Source of the DNA: an uncultured Ardenticatenia bacterium
GTDB taxonomy: Bacteria; Chloroflexota; Anaerolineae; 4572-78; NAK82
DNA: 64,000 bases
Direction: 5' to 3'
NCBI GenBank assembly: GCA_937127125.1
Contig: CAKZLO010000035.1
Span: forward strand, 1-64,000
A program made the position numbers and the translations under genes. The number at the start of each line of letters is the position of its first letter. Within the stretch, counting starts at the first letter, position 1. Below are positions 45,651 through 55,522 of this stretch, piece by piece. The notes below the pieces were generated by a model. That model was not told the origin of the DNA, did not search any database, and saw only the letters and a program-made list of their open reading frames with translations.

Positions 45651-47096
45651 CTAACAGTCCATGCCGAAATCACGTTGATACGCTGCCACCAGCCTTGAGC
45701 CCCAATCACCTAGCGGTGCCAGTTTCCCGAAGAAAAAACGTAGGACTGGGGGTTCCTCAACGAACTTCAACCCACCAATCAGATCACAATGACGATGCAA
45801 CCAAGTGATGCGATCTATCGCGTACTCAATCTGAGAAAGCGAGTACACCCGTCTTGGAACTGCCAGCCGCACCAGTTCCAGGTCGGCTAATACTTCATTG
45901 CCATCCTTATCACGATCTGAGGAAAGTGTGCCGCGCTCCATAGGCCGCACTCCGGACGCAAGATACACTGCTGCTGCCAGGGCCCCTGCTGGATAATTTA
46001 TTTGGGGAATATGGGGGATAAAGCGCCTCGCATCCAAATGGCATGCCAGACCTCCTGGCGGAGTAACCACTGGCACACCGTTTGCATGCAGTCGCTCGAC
46101 AAAGTATTTTACAAACTCGGCCGAACTCCCAGCCACATTGATGTCCACCATCTCACGAATGCCCACTGCCATTGCCTCGATTTCCTTGGTGGACATGCCA
46201 CCGTAAGTGGCGAAGCCCTCGTATACGGGCAGCCAAGCCAGCAAGTCGGAATAGATCTTCCGGTCGTTGGTCGCGATCAGCCCGCCACGCACATTGGTGC
46301 TCTTGCGCCCCGAAAGGTAGACAATATCCGCCAAGCTCATGATCTCTCTCATAATTTCCTGGATAGATTTGCTCTGGTAGTCGTTCTCGCGCTGTTTGAT
46401 AAAATAGGCATTCTCCGAGATCAGGCTAGCATCCAACACGACCAGGATGCCGTGTTGAGAGGCGATACGTCGCACCTCACGCAGATTGCTGAGTGAGAAA
46501 GGCTGGCCTCCCAAGAGGTTAGTTGTAGCCTCCATCCGTACATAAGCGATGCGCTCTGCTCCATATTCTTCGACAACTCTTTGGAATTTGTCCAGGTCCA
46601 AATTGCCCTTGAAGGGGAACGAGCTCTGCGTATTCAGGGCCTCATCCGTAAAGATCTCCAGAATCGAGCCACCAGCCAACTCGATATGGGCTCGCGTCGT
46701 GGTAAAATGGTAGTTCATAGGCACCACACTGCCAGGCTTGACAAATACCTTAGCCAAAAGGTGCTCCGCTGCCCGCCCTTGGTGCACTGGCAGTACATAC
46801 TCAAATCCCCATACATCTTTGACTGCTGCGGTCAGTCGGTAGAAGCTCTCGCTCCCAGCATAGGCATCATCTGAGACCATCATTGCCGCCTGCTGATTGT
46901 CGCTCATCGCGTTTGTGCCACTATCGGTCAGCATATCGAGAAAAACGTCACGCGTGCGCAGCAAGAAGGTATTGTACCCTGCCTCCGCCATAGCACGCAG
47001 ACGATGTTCAGCGGGTGGTAAGCTCGTTTTCTGCACGATTCTGACCTTGTGCATTTCAACTGGAAGCTGACGTCCATCTGAAAGCTGAATAATCAT
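45651..47096 (-). CDS. Tryptophanase/tyrosine phenol-lyase family PLP enzyme, tyrosine phenol-lyase-like
   Basis: 481 aa, normal length for the beta-eliminating lyase family, which breaks an aromatic amino acid to pyruvate, ammonia and phenol or indole. The PLP Lys is K265 in LSGRKSTNV. The block GVRPMERG (R389) carries the Arg that marks tyrosine phenol-lyase (MERG); tryptophanase has a different residue there. The end block VRLAVPRRVYS and LIGGLKFVEEPPVLRFF also fits tyrosine phenol-lyase. The substrate remains inferred. It is a single-gene unit. Confidence 0.85.
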   Translation of the reverse strand: MIIQLSDGRQLPVEMHKVRIVQKTSLPPAEHRLRAMAEAGYNTFLLRTRDVFLDMLTDSGTNAMSDNQQAAMMVSDDAYAGSESFYRLTAAVKDVWGFEYVLPVHQGRAAEHLLAKVFVKPGSVVPMNYHFTTTRAHIELAGGSILEIFTDEALNTQSSFPFKGNLDLDKFQRVVEEYGAERIAYVRMEATTNLLGGQPFSLSNLREVRRIASQHGILVVLDASLISENAYFIKQRENDYQSKSIQEIMREIMSLADIVYLSGRKSTNVRGGLIATNDRKIYSDLLAWLPVYEGFATYGGMSTKEIEAMAVGIREMVDINVAGSSAEFVKYFVERLHANGVPVVTPPGGLACHLDARRFIPHIPQINYPAGALAAAVYLASGVRPMERGTLSSDRDKDGNEVLADLELVRLAVPRRVYSLSQIEYAIDRITWLHRHCDLIGGLKFVEEPPVLRFFFGKLAPLGDWGSRLVAAYQRDFGMDC

Positions 47097-47347
47097 TGAT
47101 TTCCCTCCACGTGATGAGTTTGGGGTTTAACGTGAGCTTAGCTAGAACTAGAATCGGTTACGCTGTACATCAGAGACCAGATGCACAGTGAAATGCAGTG
47201 ATTGAGCGACCTTTATGACCCTCATCCCCCACTTACATCTGCGTCTTCATCCTATCGCAAGGCTATGCGGCGCAAACATATCCACTGCTACCTGTGTCCT
47301 GATCGGGCACAATGGATTGCAATATGGAGAAAACGTTAGTATGGTTG

Positions 47348-48925
47348 TTAGATCAATGTGACGTTCAAGCCCAGAAGGGTCTGCCGCATCATTTCGCGCA
47401 GGAATGGATGCTCCGTCAATGGGACTCCAGCATTAGCTTCCAGTGCAGCTGATGCAGCTAATGCCATTTTCGGAATATCCTCTTCCTCATACAGCTGGGT
47501 TAAAAGCCAAGCTTGCCGCTCGAGGCGCCTCCTGATGCGCTCACGCCACTCCGGGCTAACAGCTTTTTGGAGTGCCTGGCTGATCAATCCCTCACAGGCC
47601 TCCTCAGAGCTACCTAAGAAGAAAGTCTTTCGGTATTTGCGCCGCAAGGTGTCCAGCCCCGAAAAGTCGAACGACCATGAGCTGAATTCATCCAGTCGGA
47701 AAAGTTCACCGCTCCGCTGCAAGAGTGCCCCTATCTCTTCAGGCTGTACTCTTGCAAGAGGATAATAGTCTACGGTACGTGGGTCATCGCCGAGCAACCA
47801 ATCACGCAAAAGGATATAAACTGGCGGCACACGCCGACGAGCGCGCAAGGTAGTCTGGTATGCCTGCTCCAGCTCAACACGCGCTCGAGCTAAGCTAATC
47901 TCTATCATACGAATAGAGATACCCGCCTCCTCAAAATCGTGTTCCAATGCCTCCTCTAAAGATGTGACAGCCTTATCCCCTTCAACGATGATGCACTCTC
48001 GAATTCCTTCTTGATCATCGAACAGTATAGTGAGTCCTACGCGCTCATCTGTGGCCATGCGCCAGATCAAGACACACATCTGGGCTCCCCTCCCGTCAAT
48101 TGCACTGATCGCACAACGCTCAATAGAAGGAGGAGCCAAAGGTAGATGAAAGATCGACAAGACATGTAATTGTGCTTCGCTAGCAAGCGTTTTGATAGCA
48201 TCTCGTGCCGCTCTACGCACTTCTGGCGATGGGTCGTACAGCGAACGCTCCTCCAATATGGAGACGAGGCTGGGATCCCCGAATCTAACTAGGCCCTCTA
48301 TCGCTTTTAGAACAGTTCTGTCATCCGGTGCATGGAGAAGACACTGAAACAAAGGTAGTGCCCGCCGGTCATGAGTGGATGCAATACCCTCTAACATACA
48401 AGCATCCAACAGGAGATGAGGCGCCCCGCCCTCGAACTCCTCCTCCAAGAGTCTACTCAGCTCCAGAGGGTCATAGAGCATGGTGAACAGCATGTCCACG
48501 ACTCTCCTGAAGAGCCCCTCAGGATCCCGCAGATAGGAGAAAGGATTCTCACCCGGCGCGAAACCACCTATTGTTTCCAAGGCTCTCAACAGGGCCAGCT
48601 TGTGTTCGTCCTCCAAGCTGGGATTCTCGACCAGCACTCTTAGAGGGTTCTTCGCCTCAGTGAGCTTGATTTCTGATACCAGAGCCGCTCCGATGTTGTA
48701 CAACTTGGGGTTGGGCGAACGGCACAAATCCACCACTACAGGCAAGACGCGCTTCTTTGCCCTGCGCAGCCGCTCAAACGCTGCCTCTGCCTCCACATTG
48801 GTTAAGCTACCTTGGACAAAACGCTCGATGATCTCTGCAATCTCCGCCTCTGTGGGACTGTGTGACGCGGAGAACAGGGGATCCAATTCGCTGGAATCAC
48901 CTTCCCACGAAAGGTTGTGGTCCAT
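47348..48925 (-). CDS. HEAT-repeat-like protein of unknown function
   Basis: 525 aa, soluble, rich in helices. Repeats like ALPLFQCLLHAPDDRTVLKAI, then DPSPEVRRAARDAIKTLAS (about residues 195-275), are typical HEAT/ARM units and suggest a protein-binding scaffold. The C-terminal half has no recognised domain. The next gene (flavin reductase) ends upstream within 8 nt on the same strand, so the two are cotranscribed. Confidence 0.7.
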   Translation of the reverse strand: MDHNLSWEGDSSELDPLFSASHSPTEAEIAEIIERFVQGSLTNVEAEAAFERLRRAKKRVLPVVVDLCRSPNPKLYNIGAALVSEIKLTEAKNPLRVLVENPSLEDEHKLALLRALETIGGFAPGENPFSYLRDPEGLFRRVVDMLFTMLYDPLELSRLLEEEFEGGAPHLLLDACMLEGIASTHDRRALPLFQCLLHAPDDRTVLKAIEGLVRFGDPSLVSILEERSLYDPSPEVRRAARDAIKTLASEAQLHVLSIFHLPLAPPSIERCAISAIDGRGAQMCVLIWRMATDERVGLTILFDDQEGIRECIIVEGDKAVTSLEEALEHDFEEAGISIRMIEISLARARVELEQAYQTTLRARRRVPPVYILLRDWLLGDDPRTVDYYPLARVQPEEIGALLQRSGELFRLDEFSSWSFDFSGLDTLRRKYRKTFFLGSSEEACEGLISQALQKAVSPEWRERIRRRLERQAWLLTQLYEEEDIPKMALAASAALEANAGVPLTEHPFLREMMRQTLLGLNVTLI

Positions 48926-48933
48926 CAGTCCAT

Positions 48934-49437
48934 TTATCCACCATACTGCCAGGGTGTATCGCGCAACACCAATGGTGTAGCCCTCTCATCGCGCACGCCC
49001 GCTTCGACCACTTCAGCAATCACTACTGTATGGTCCCCGCGTCCGAGGGTTTCTACTACCTTACACTCCAACCAGGCTGGTGCGTCTACGAAAACAGGAG
49101 CGCCGGTCTGGGCTCCTGGCTCGAAAGCATGGCCATTTAGCTTGCCATCCTGATACGTGGCTTGCTTGAAGAACTTGCCAGCCATTTCCATCTGGCGGCT
49201 GTCCAAGAGGTTGATAGTGAAACCTTTGGCAGCTAACACCATTCCAAGTGTAAGACTGTCATTTCGCAGCGCTACCATAACCAACGGCGGCTCAAAGCTC
49301 ACCTGACTTACCCAGCTCACAGTGCTCGCGTTATACGTGGTATCCTGCTTCATCCCCAACAGATACACGCCATAGGTGAACATACGCAACGCCGTTTTCT
49401 TAGTCTGTACGTCCATAGTGTGATTGCCCCTCTCCAA
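48934..49437 (-). CDS. Flavin reductase-like/FMN-binding split-barrel protein
   Basis: 167 aa. The pattern MRMFTYGVYLLG-like start, WVSQVSFEPPLVMVAL, FTINLLDSRQMEMAGKFF and HTVVIAEVVEAGV is that of the flavin reductase/flavoredoxin family. Members bind FMN and reduce flavin with NAD(P)H or carry electrons. It lies 8 nt before the HEAT-repeat gene in the same direction and is divergent from the SGNH hydrolase gene. Confidence 0.87.
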   Translation of the reverse strand: MERGNHTMDVQTKKTALRMFTYGVYLLGMKQDTTYNASTVSWVSQVSFEPPLVMVALRNDSLTLGMVLAAKGFTINLLDSRQMEMAGKFFKQATYQDGKLNGHAFEPGAQTGAPVFVDAPAWLECKVVETLGRGDHTVVIAEVVEAGVRDERATPLVLRDTPWQYGG

Positions 49438-49545
49438 GTAATTAAGTTAGACGCATAGTAAACTGCTTCTGACCAGATTTGTCAATTGCGCGCGGCACGT
49501 CTTATACTGCCGCCACCATTGCTCTGAGACAAGCGTGTTTCGCTC

Positions 49546-50817
49546 GTGAAAGGATTACGCACTTTTCTAGGACAGCTGTTACTAATTTGTCTCGGCATCG
49601 CCCTCCCCTTGCTTCTGCTTGAGGTGATGGTGCGGTTGGCAGGTGTTGCTCCCCCGGCCGAGCTACAACCACCTCTGTGGGCACCACATCCATATCTCGG
49701 GTGGTTTCATGTTCCCAACCGCGGGGGCATGGTCTATAGCGAATATGGCGAGTTTCAGGCTCCAGTTCACATCAATGCGCGTGGACTCCGCGATCGTGAA
49801 ATCGGTTACGAGAAACCTGCCGGAGTCTATCGTGTGCTCGTCTTAGGGGACTCCTTCGTTGAAGCGCTTCAGGTGCCACTAGAAGTGACGTTTGCCAAAC
49901 AACTGGAAGCCTTGTTAAGTGCTCCTGAACATCCCGTAGAGGTCATTAACGCAGGTGTAGGAGGTTGGGGCACGGATCAAGAGGCCATCTTTTATGCGAT
50001 CGAGGGGTTCCGCTACGAACCCGACCTGGTCCTGCTCTTTTTCTTTCCTCACAACGACGTGCTAAACAACTATGAACCCTTGGAGACTGCCCGTGTCCAC
50101 GGGATGATACAGAAGCCCTTCTTTCAGCTTGAAGGCACGAATCTGATCACCCCCACGTTTCCCTTTACCTATTCCGAGACCTCCAAAGCGACGTCGGCAC
50201 CGTTGCTGTCGGTTAGTGAATGGCTCAACCGACACAGCGCTCTGTACCGTCTGATTGTCCCCTACCTGCGCGAGAACCCTTTTATCCTTGGCACACTCGG
50301 TTCCAGCGGGCTGCTAGGTGGCATAGCCGTGTTCATCGCTCAGGATCCCCCTGTGCCTCTCTCATATAGCATCTACCATTCCACTATTGATCCACAATGG
50401 CAAGCGGCATGGGATCTCACAGCTGCCATCATTCAACGACTTGCGATGGAGGTCCATGCACACGGCGGAGAGCTAGCAGTGGTTGTCGTAGCAGCACCAG
50501 AGCAGATATATCCTGAGCGCTGGACAGCTGTCCTGCAAAGATATCCCCAAATGGAAAATCAAGATTGGGACTTGGAAGCACCAAATCGACGCATTGCCCA
50601 CCTCTTGAAAGAAGCGGGAATCGCCTATGTGGATCTGCTCCCGACGTTTCGCGCAGCAGCAGCCCAACCGGATGCAGCACCATTACACTTCCGCCGCGAC
50701 GGACATTGGACGCCTGCTGGCCATCAGTTGGTAGCAAAGGCTCTTGCCCCCTTCTTAGCAGATCTGCTGGATATCCCCTTACCCGGAGAACCACAGAAGG
50801 GCCCGGCCAGTTATTGA
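49546..50817 (+). CDS. SGNH/GDSL-fold membrane-anchored hydrolase
   Basis: 423 aa, GTG start. One N-terminal hydrophobic segment (about residues 8-30) anchors an outer-face domain. SGNH blocks are LVLGDSFVEALQV (catalytic Ser), INAGVGGWGTDQE (Gly and Asn region) and the final RRDGHWTPAGHQLV (Asp-His). Family members deacetylate or acetylate cell-wall or surface sugars. The neighbourhood includes a GT39-type transferase and an M50 protease. Substrate unknown. Confidence 0.85.
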   Translation: MKGLRTFLGQLLLICLGIALPLLLLEVMVRLAGVAPPAELQPPLWAPHPYLGWFHVPNRGGMVYSEYGEFQAPVHINARGLRDREIGYEKPAGVYRVLVLGDSFVEALQVPLEVTFAKQLEALLSAPEHPVEVINAGVGGWGTDQEAIFYAIEGFRYEPDLVLLFFFPHNDVLNNYEPLETARVHGMIQKPFFQLEGTNLITPTFPFTYSETSKATSAPLLSVSEWLNRHSALYRLIVPYLRENPFILGTLGSSGLLGGIAVFIAQDPPVPLSYSIYHSTIDPQWQAAWDLTAAIIQRLAMEVHAHGGELAVVVVAAPEQIYPERWTAVLQRYPQMENQDWDLEAPNRRIAHLLKEAGIAYVDLLPTFRAAAAQPDAAPLHFRRDGHWTPAGHQLVAKALAPFLADLLDIPLPGEPQKGPASY

Positions 50818-50826
50818 CCAGCCATC

Positions 50827-51909
50827 TCATGGAAGCTGGAGAATTAGCATCAGGGTGAGGCCAACATACACGCACATCATTACACTGAATAGAAGAGCGA
50901 TAGCGACACGAAACGATCGCCAGTCAAAAGTGAGCTCCGTCTTTCTCCACAAAACATCCAGGTCAAGGGAACTCGGAGCTTGCGTGGGGGAGGCGTTCGG
51001 ATAGTACTGACTTAGCTTGTAAAGTTGTTGCCAGGCTTGTTGGCGCGACTGTTCATCCGCCGCCAGGCGTATAGCACCTCGAAAGCACTGTAGAGCGCGA
51101 TCGCGCTGACCCGTGGCCAAATACGCGAGTCCCAGGTTCACGTATGCCGGACCATAATGCGGATCATTGGCGATGGCTTGCCGATAACGGGCAATTGCGT
51201 CTTCGTACAAGCCTTCAGCATGATAAGCGGCTCCACGTTCAAAATGGATATCAGCAAGTTGCTTACCAACCTGACCTGTTGCTTTCTTGATCCCGGCCCA
51301 TTTCCCCGACCGCTGTTCCTCTGGCACAGTAGAAGAAGCTGGTGTCCCGCGGGCCACTCCATACAAACCGGCGAGCACATTGAAACCGTCCAGGCCAGGG
51401 AGCGGTAACAGGTTGAAGAAAGCAAGGGCCAGATTGGCATAGATAACTTGACCGGTAAGGGCGGCAGCCACTGCAGCAATAGCTGGCTCACTGGCCGGCT
51501 CCCACGTTAGAAGTCCCAATACCTGAAGCAGCTCCTTGTCGCTGAAGAAAGCCACTGTCACTGCTATCGTCAGGGTGATCAGGACACATACTGCTGCCAG
51601 GGTCACGTTTGCCACGGCTCCTGACAGAGACACTATCAGCAGGCCCCAATAACGATTGCGAAACCGGCCCAGATCCATCTTGACAGGCTTTGACCAACCA
51701 AAACCAAACAATACAAATGTGAGCATACCGAGCCAGAAAATATGACGCAGTGGGTTCAACGAGATGCGCCGCTGTTCTAGTTGGGAGGTATCACCTAGCC
51801 AGTATGCCACACACGCATGAGCCATTTCGTGAGCAGTGAAACCGATAACCAGGCCAGGGATAAGGAGGAAATCAACCCAGCTAGGGAGAAAACGCGTGAG
51901 CTCGGACAT
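50827..51909 (-). CDS. M50-family site-2-type protease with TPR tail
   Basis: 360 aa. The metal motif TAHEMAH gives H27-E28-H31 near the first helix; the second motif LLPLPGLDGFNVL matches the N/DG box of S2P enzymes. About five hydrophobic segments are present. Residues about 215-290 hold two tetratricopeptide repeats (RGAAYHAEGLYEDAIARYRQ and AYVNLGLAYLATGQRDRAL), a protein-binding addition not usual in small M50 proteases. It may cut membrane-bound regulators. Confidence 0.87.
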   Translation of the reverse strand: MSELTRFLPSWVDFLLIPGLVIGFTAHEMAHACVAYWLGDTSQLEQRRISLNPLRHIFWLGMLTFVLFGFGWSKPVKMDLGRFRNRYWGLLIVSLSGAVANVTLAAVCVLITLTIAVTVAFFSDKELLQVLGLLTWEPASEPAIAAVAAALTGQVIYANLALAFFNLLPLPGLDGFNVLAGLYGVARGTPASSTVPEEQRSGKWAGIKKATGQVGKQLADIHFERGAAYHAEGLYEDAIARYRQAIANDPHYGPAYVNLGLAYLATGQRDRALQCFRGAIRLAADEQSRQQAWQQLYKLSQYYPNASPTQAPSSLDLDVLWRKTELTFDWRSFRVAIALLFSVMMCVYVGLTLMLILQLP

Positions 51910-51955
51910 TGCACAAACCTCGCTTCAGGAGATTATAGCCCCGAGACCTGCGGCG

Positions 51956-54046
51956 TCAAGGCTGCTGATCCGGCGACGCAGCCGCGACCGTGACCCGACT
52001 TAGCGTCACCGCATTGCCTGCCCCATCTACACGCTCGAAGGGAAGAACAGTTGCCGAATTGTAGACTTGGACGTCGAGCTTGTAACTTCCAGATGACAGC
52101 CAGGCAGGCAGATACAGCCTCATAGGGTGGCGCATTACCCGTCCCTGAGGCCAAGCCGGGGTGAACAAGAGACTGCCCAACGGCCATTCATCCTGCTGTG
52201 CAACCAGTACCCCATTCTTTTCGTCCCACAGCTTCAACGAGACCGCGTACGGAGGTGAATGAGACGGCAACGTGCCGGTGACCTCCCACCACAGAACTGC
52301 ATCGAGAAACGATCCAGCGTGAACTTCACGTGGACAGTCCCAGCCTCGCAGCGCGATGTCGCCTTCCATCTGTACCGATCGGGATGGAGGAGGCAACGGC
52401 TGCATTTGGGATATAAATCCTTGAACCCGCACATAAGACGGGCCGATGAAGTCCTGATCCTCAAAGGGGATAGTATGGTCCACCAGCCACCGACGCACGA
52501 AACCCTCGCCATCTGCAACGGTGTCATAGACGCGCAGGACCCATATGCGCGGGAAGTCCTGCAGTACTCTTGCCAGAGCAGCTGCAGTGTCTGCCTCTGT
52601 GGTGGAATAGAAATCTGCCGTGCTATCACCCCAACCTAAGCTGGCAGAACCGCCGATAATTCCTGTCTGCAGAATTAAGGGGTACTGAAAAGTGTTGACC
52701 GGACGATAATCGTTCAGACGCATCCTGCCTGCAAGCGGCCCGCGATAGTAATACAAGAATGCTGGATAGGCGTAGCCCGCATTGATAAGAATAGCATCTC
52801 CGGGTCTCCAGCGCGCTGCGATATACTGCACCGCACCCCGCAAGTCGTCTGCCGCATAGGCAGGATGGGTATGCAGCTGCCAGAGGCTGAAGCTCGTCCC
52901 CGACAAAAGGGCCAACACGCCCACAATGCCGGCAAGACGCTTTCGCTTCATTAGCCATGCCAATCCGGCTCCCAAGATTATGTAGAATGGTGGGGAATAC
53001 GTGAACGCATAACGCACATGATAGAGTGGAGTGAGCAACGAGCCTAGGTTAATCAGAACAACTGGGCCGAGTGCAACGACTGCCAGCCACAATCCAGGTC
53101 TCGATAAGCCACGATTAGCCTCTTCTGAACTGTTCTCGGAGCTATGAAAGAGCCATATTTTCGTCTGCTGCGCGTGCATCATAAGCTGTCCTCGCCACCC
53201 TACACCAGGACGGACCATTATCCCCAAAGCGAAGATCCCCCCGGTCACAAGGAGCAGTGGCCACACTTGGTCCAGCTGTACCGACTGACCGAAAGACAGA
53301 GCAGTCCAAGTTTCTAGCAGAGCCATATGCCACGGCACGAAACCACGCCACGGGGGAACCGGAGGATCGATTGCTTGGCGGCAGGCTACGGGCAACCAGG
53401 GAGCATACAACGCAAGCACCAATAGTTGAGCGAACATCCACGTTCGGGTTAGGTTTCGTGCCCGATTTTGTGCGAACAGGGCACGCAGCAGCACAATAAA
53501 ATTGATTATAACAAGAAGAAAAACAAAGTAATACAGGACATACAGCCCAATAGCCGCCAACAAAGCATAACACCATATTGCTCGAGTCTCCCCTTGCAGC
53601 GCTTTCCATGCACACCACCACGTCAGCAATCCCAACAGCGCAGCTAGCGTATACATGCGCACCTCTTGGGAATACCATATATGGAAAGGGGAAATCGTAA
53701 TCAGAAAGGCTGACCACAGGGCGACTTGCCGCCCTAGCATCCGATGTGCCACGTGATACGTCATTGCAACCAGCAACACGCCAAAGGTCAGCGAGAAAAA
53801 AGCCAGCGCGAACTCGCTGTCGCCTGCCAACCGCACCCAACAATGAAGGAGTATATAATAACCTGGAGGGTGGATATCGCGCGCTGTATGGTTTATCAGG
53901 GAAGGTAAGTCCTGCATAGCTAAATAGGCACTCACAGTTTCATCGTACCACAGACTTTGGGTCCCCAACTGGTACAGGCGCAACGCGAAGCCTGCAAGGA
54001 CAACGAGAACGCACCATCCTGCGTGCCACCCTAGTGAACGTTTCAT
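51956..54046 (-). CDS. GT39-like membrane glycosyltransferase (PMT/ArnT superfamily)
   Basis: About 696 aa from the ATG at 54046; a GTG at 54070 is the alternative. Ten or more membrane helices fill the first 450 residues. The first loop has the diagnostic SLWYDETVSAYLAM, with acidic residues of the catalytic site, then RDIHPPGYYILLHCW, as in GT-C enzymes that use polyprenyl-linked sugars. The C-terminal 240 residues form a soluble beta-rich domain with no clear family. It probably glycosylates lipids or proteins at the cell surface. Confidence 0.85.
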   Translation of the reverse strand: MKRSLGWHAGWCVLVVLAGFALRLYQLGTQSLWYDETVSAYLAMQDLPSLINHTARDIHPPGYYILLHCWVRLAGDSEFALAFFSLTFGVLLVAMTYHVAHRMLGRQVALWSAFLITISPFHIWYSQEVRMYTLAALLGLLTWWCAWKALQGETRAIWCYALLAAIGLYVLYYFVFLLVIINFIVLLRALFAQNRARNLTRTWMFAQLLVLALYAPWLPVACRQAIDPPVPPWRGFVPWHMALLETWTALSFGQSVQLDQVWPLLLVTGGIFALGIMVRPGVGWRGQLMMHAQQTKIWLFHSSENSSEEANRGLSRPGLWLAVVALGPVVLINLGSLLTPLYHVRYAFTYSPPFYIILGAGLAWLMKRKRLAGIVGVLALLSGTSFSLWQLHTHPAYAADDLRGAVQYIAARWRPGDAILINAGYAYPAFLYYYRGPLAGRMRLNDYRPVNTFQYPLILQTGIIGGSASLGWGDSTADFYSTTEADTAAALARVLQDFPRIWVLRVYDTVADGEGFVRRWLVDHTIPFEDQDFIGPSYVRVQGFISQMQPLPPPSRSVQMEGDIALRGWDCPREVHAGSFLDAVLWWEVTGTLPSHSPPYAVSLKLWDEKNGVLVAQQDEWPLGSLLFTPAWPQGRVMRHPMRLYLPAWLSSGSYKLDVQVYNSATVLPFERVDGAGNAVTLSRVTVAAASPDQQP

Positions 54047-54161
54047 ACCTCCATTGTACTCTGAATCCACAAAGGGATAAAAGGTGCGCCTGATGGGTAG
54101 CAGAACTTTCAGCGAAACTGTGGTCGGGTTAGTGTTCCATATTCCTGAAAGACAGGAATGT

Positions 54162-55502
54162 TCAGGCCATCAGCAAGTGGGGTCCTTCAGTCAGTTGCAC
54201 GATGCGACGCAAGAAACGTGCGGCAGGTGCGCCATCCACAAGACGATGGTCGAAGCTCAGACTCAGCCATACCATCTGGCGTACCACGATGGTGTCACCG
54301 ATGACGGCAGGTTGACGGTTGATACGGCCCACTCCCAGAATAGCGCATTGTGGCAGGTTGATTATGGGTGTAAAAGCGTCGATGCCAAGCATCCCCAGAT
54401 TTGTGAGTGTAAAAGTCCCCCCGCTCAGCTCCTCAGGTGTACTTTGGCCAGCCTGTGCACGCGCGACCAACGCGCTTGTTTCCTGCGCTAGCTGGGCAAG
54501 ACCCTTGGTGTCGGCATCCCGCACCACTGGTACCAACAACCCACGTTCAGTGTCGACCGCCAAACCGATATGGATACGTCGCCATACCTTGATTGTCTCG
54601 CTGTCAAGCGAAGCGTTCAACCTGTGATGCTCGCGTAGCGCACGCGCCACAATGTATATGAAAAGGTCGTTGTAGGACACGTCAATGCCATCGTGTGCCA
54701 GCTGCTGACGCAACGCTACGAGCGCTGTGGCATCTGCGAGTGCAGTTAGTGTGACCGGAGCAGTCGTCGTGTGGCTGCGTGCCATACGCTCGGCAATGAT
54801 AGCACGCACACCTTGCAACGGAATGATCTCAACCGGCTCGTTGTAACTCTCAGGTGCTGTCGCTGCCGCGATTGATTGTGGACCGGATGCGACTCTCGCC
54901 GCAAGGGCGCGCTCGACGTCCTCACGCGTGATACGTCCCGCTGGTCCACTGCCACGCAATTGCTGCCAGTCAAGTCCAGCCTGCTCCGCTATACGTTGCG
55001 CGACTGGAGTGATAGCCGGCATAGGACTCTTCTCCAGATAAGCACACACATCGCGCTCGACGATGGCTCCCTCAGGGCCGCTGCCATGCAGCTCTGTCAG
55101 CGGAATCCGGTGTTGCTCTACCAACCGTCGAGCACGCGGAGAGATGAGGATACGACTGTGTTCCTTCCTCGCAACGGCCGCCTGACCCGCTTCAGAGGCC
55201 AGCGTAATCGACACGATTCGCTCACCGGATATACGAGGCGAGACATCCTCAGGCAAGTGTTCATCCGGTGCTGCAATCATCGCGATGAGAGTCAACGCCT
55301 GGAGAACATCACCTGGTCTTGCAGTTACCCGCCGCAAGACACCAGATGCCGGCGCCTCCACGTCTAACGTGGCCTTGTCGGTTTCAATGGCGAAAAGTGG
55401 ATCCCCTTTTTGTACTGCTTCCCCCTCACCAACATACCACCTGACCAAGGTGACAGTGTCTACTGTGGTACCCAGAGGAGGCACCAATACTTCGGTGGCC
55501 AT
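54162..55502 (-). CDS. 2-oxoacid dehydrogenase E2 with two tandem E3-binding domains (RuBisCO-like operon)
   Basis: 446 aa from the ATG at 55502 (GTG-type starts nearby). The lipoyl Lys is in ETDKATLDV. Two E3/E1-binding-like domains follow: one from ISPRARRLVEQHRIPL, one from TPVAQRIAEQAGLDW, again directly adjacent. The acyltransferase core ends with FDHRLVDGAPAARF. It is the last gene of the run with E1 beta and E1 alpha. The double binding domain matches the E2 at 35067. Confidence 0.92.
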   Translation of the reverse strand: MATEVLVPPLGTTVDTVTLVRWYVGEGEAVQKGDPLFAIETDKATLDVEAPASGVLRRVTARPGDVLQALTLIAMIAAPDEHLPEDVSPRISGERIVSITLASEAGQAAVARKEHSRILISPRARRLVEQHRIPLTELHGSGPEGAIVERDVCAYLEKSPMPAITPVAQRIAEQAGLDWQQLRGSGPAGRITREDVERALAARVASGPQSIAAATAPESYNEPVEIIPLQGVRAIIAERMARSHTTTAPVTLTALADATALVALRQQLAHDGIDVSYNDLFIYIVARALREHHRLNASLDSETIKVWRRIHIGLAVDTERGLLVPVVRDADTKGLAQLAQETSALVARAQAGQSTPEELSGGTFTLTNLGMLGIDAFTPIINLPQCAILGVGRINRQPAVIGDTIVVRQMVWLSLSFDHRLVDGAPAARFLRRIVQLTEGPHLLMA

Positions 55503-55522
55503 AATCACTTACTCCGTCTCAC

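Noticed and set aside
45651-47096. Tryptophanase
   Set aside because: The MERG block with R389 fits tyrosine phenol-lyase better, though the substrate is not proven.
49502-49693. 63-aa minus ORF before the SGNH gene
   Set aside because: It overlaps the start of a clear gene on the other strand and shows no family features.
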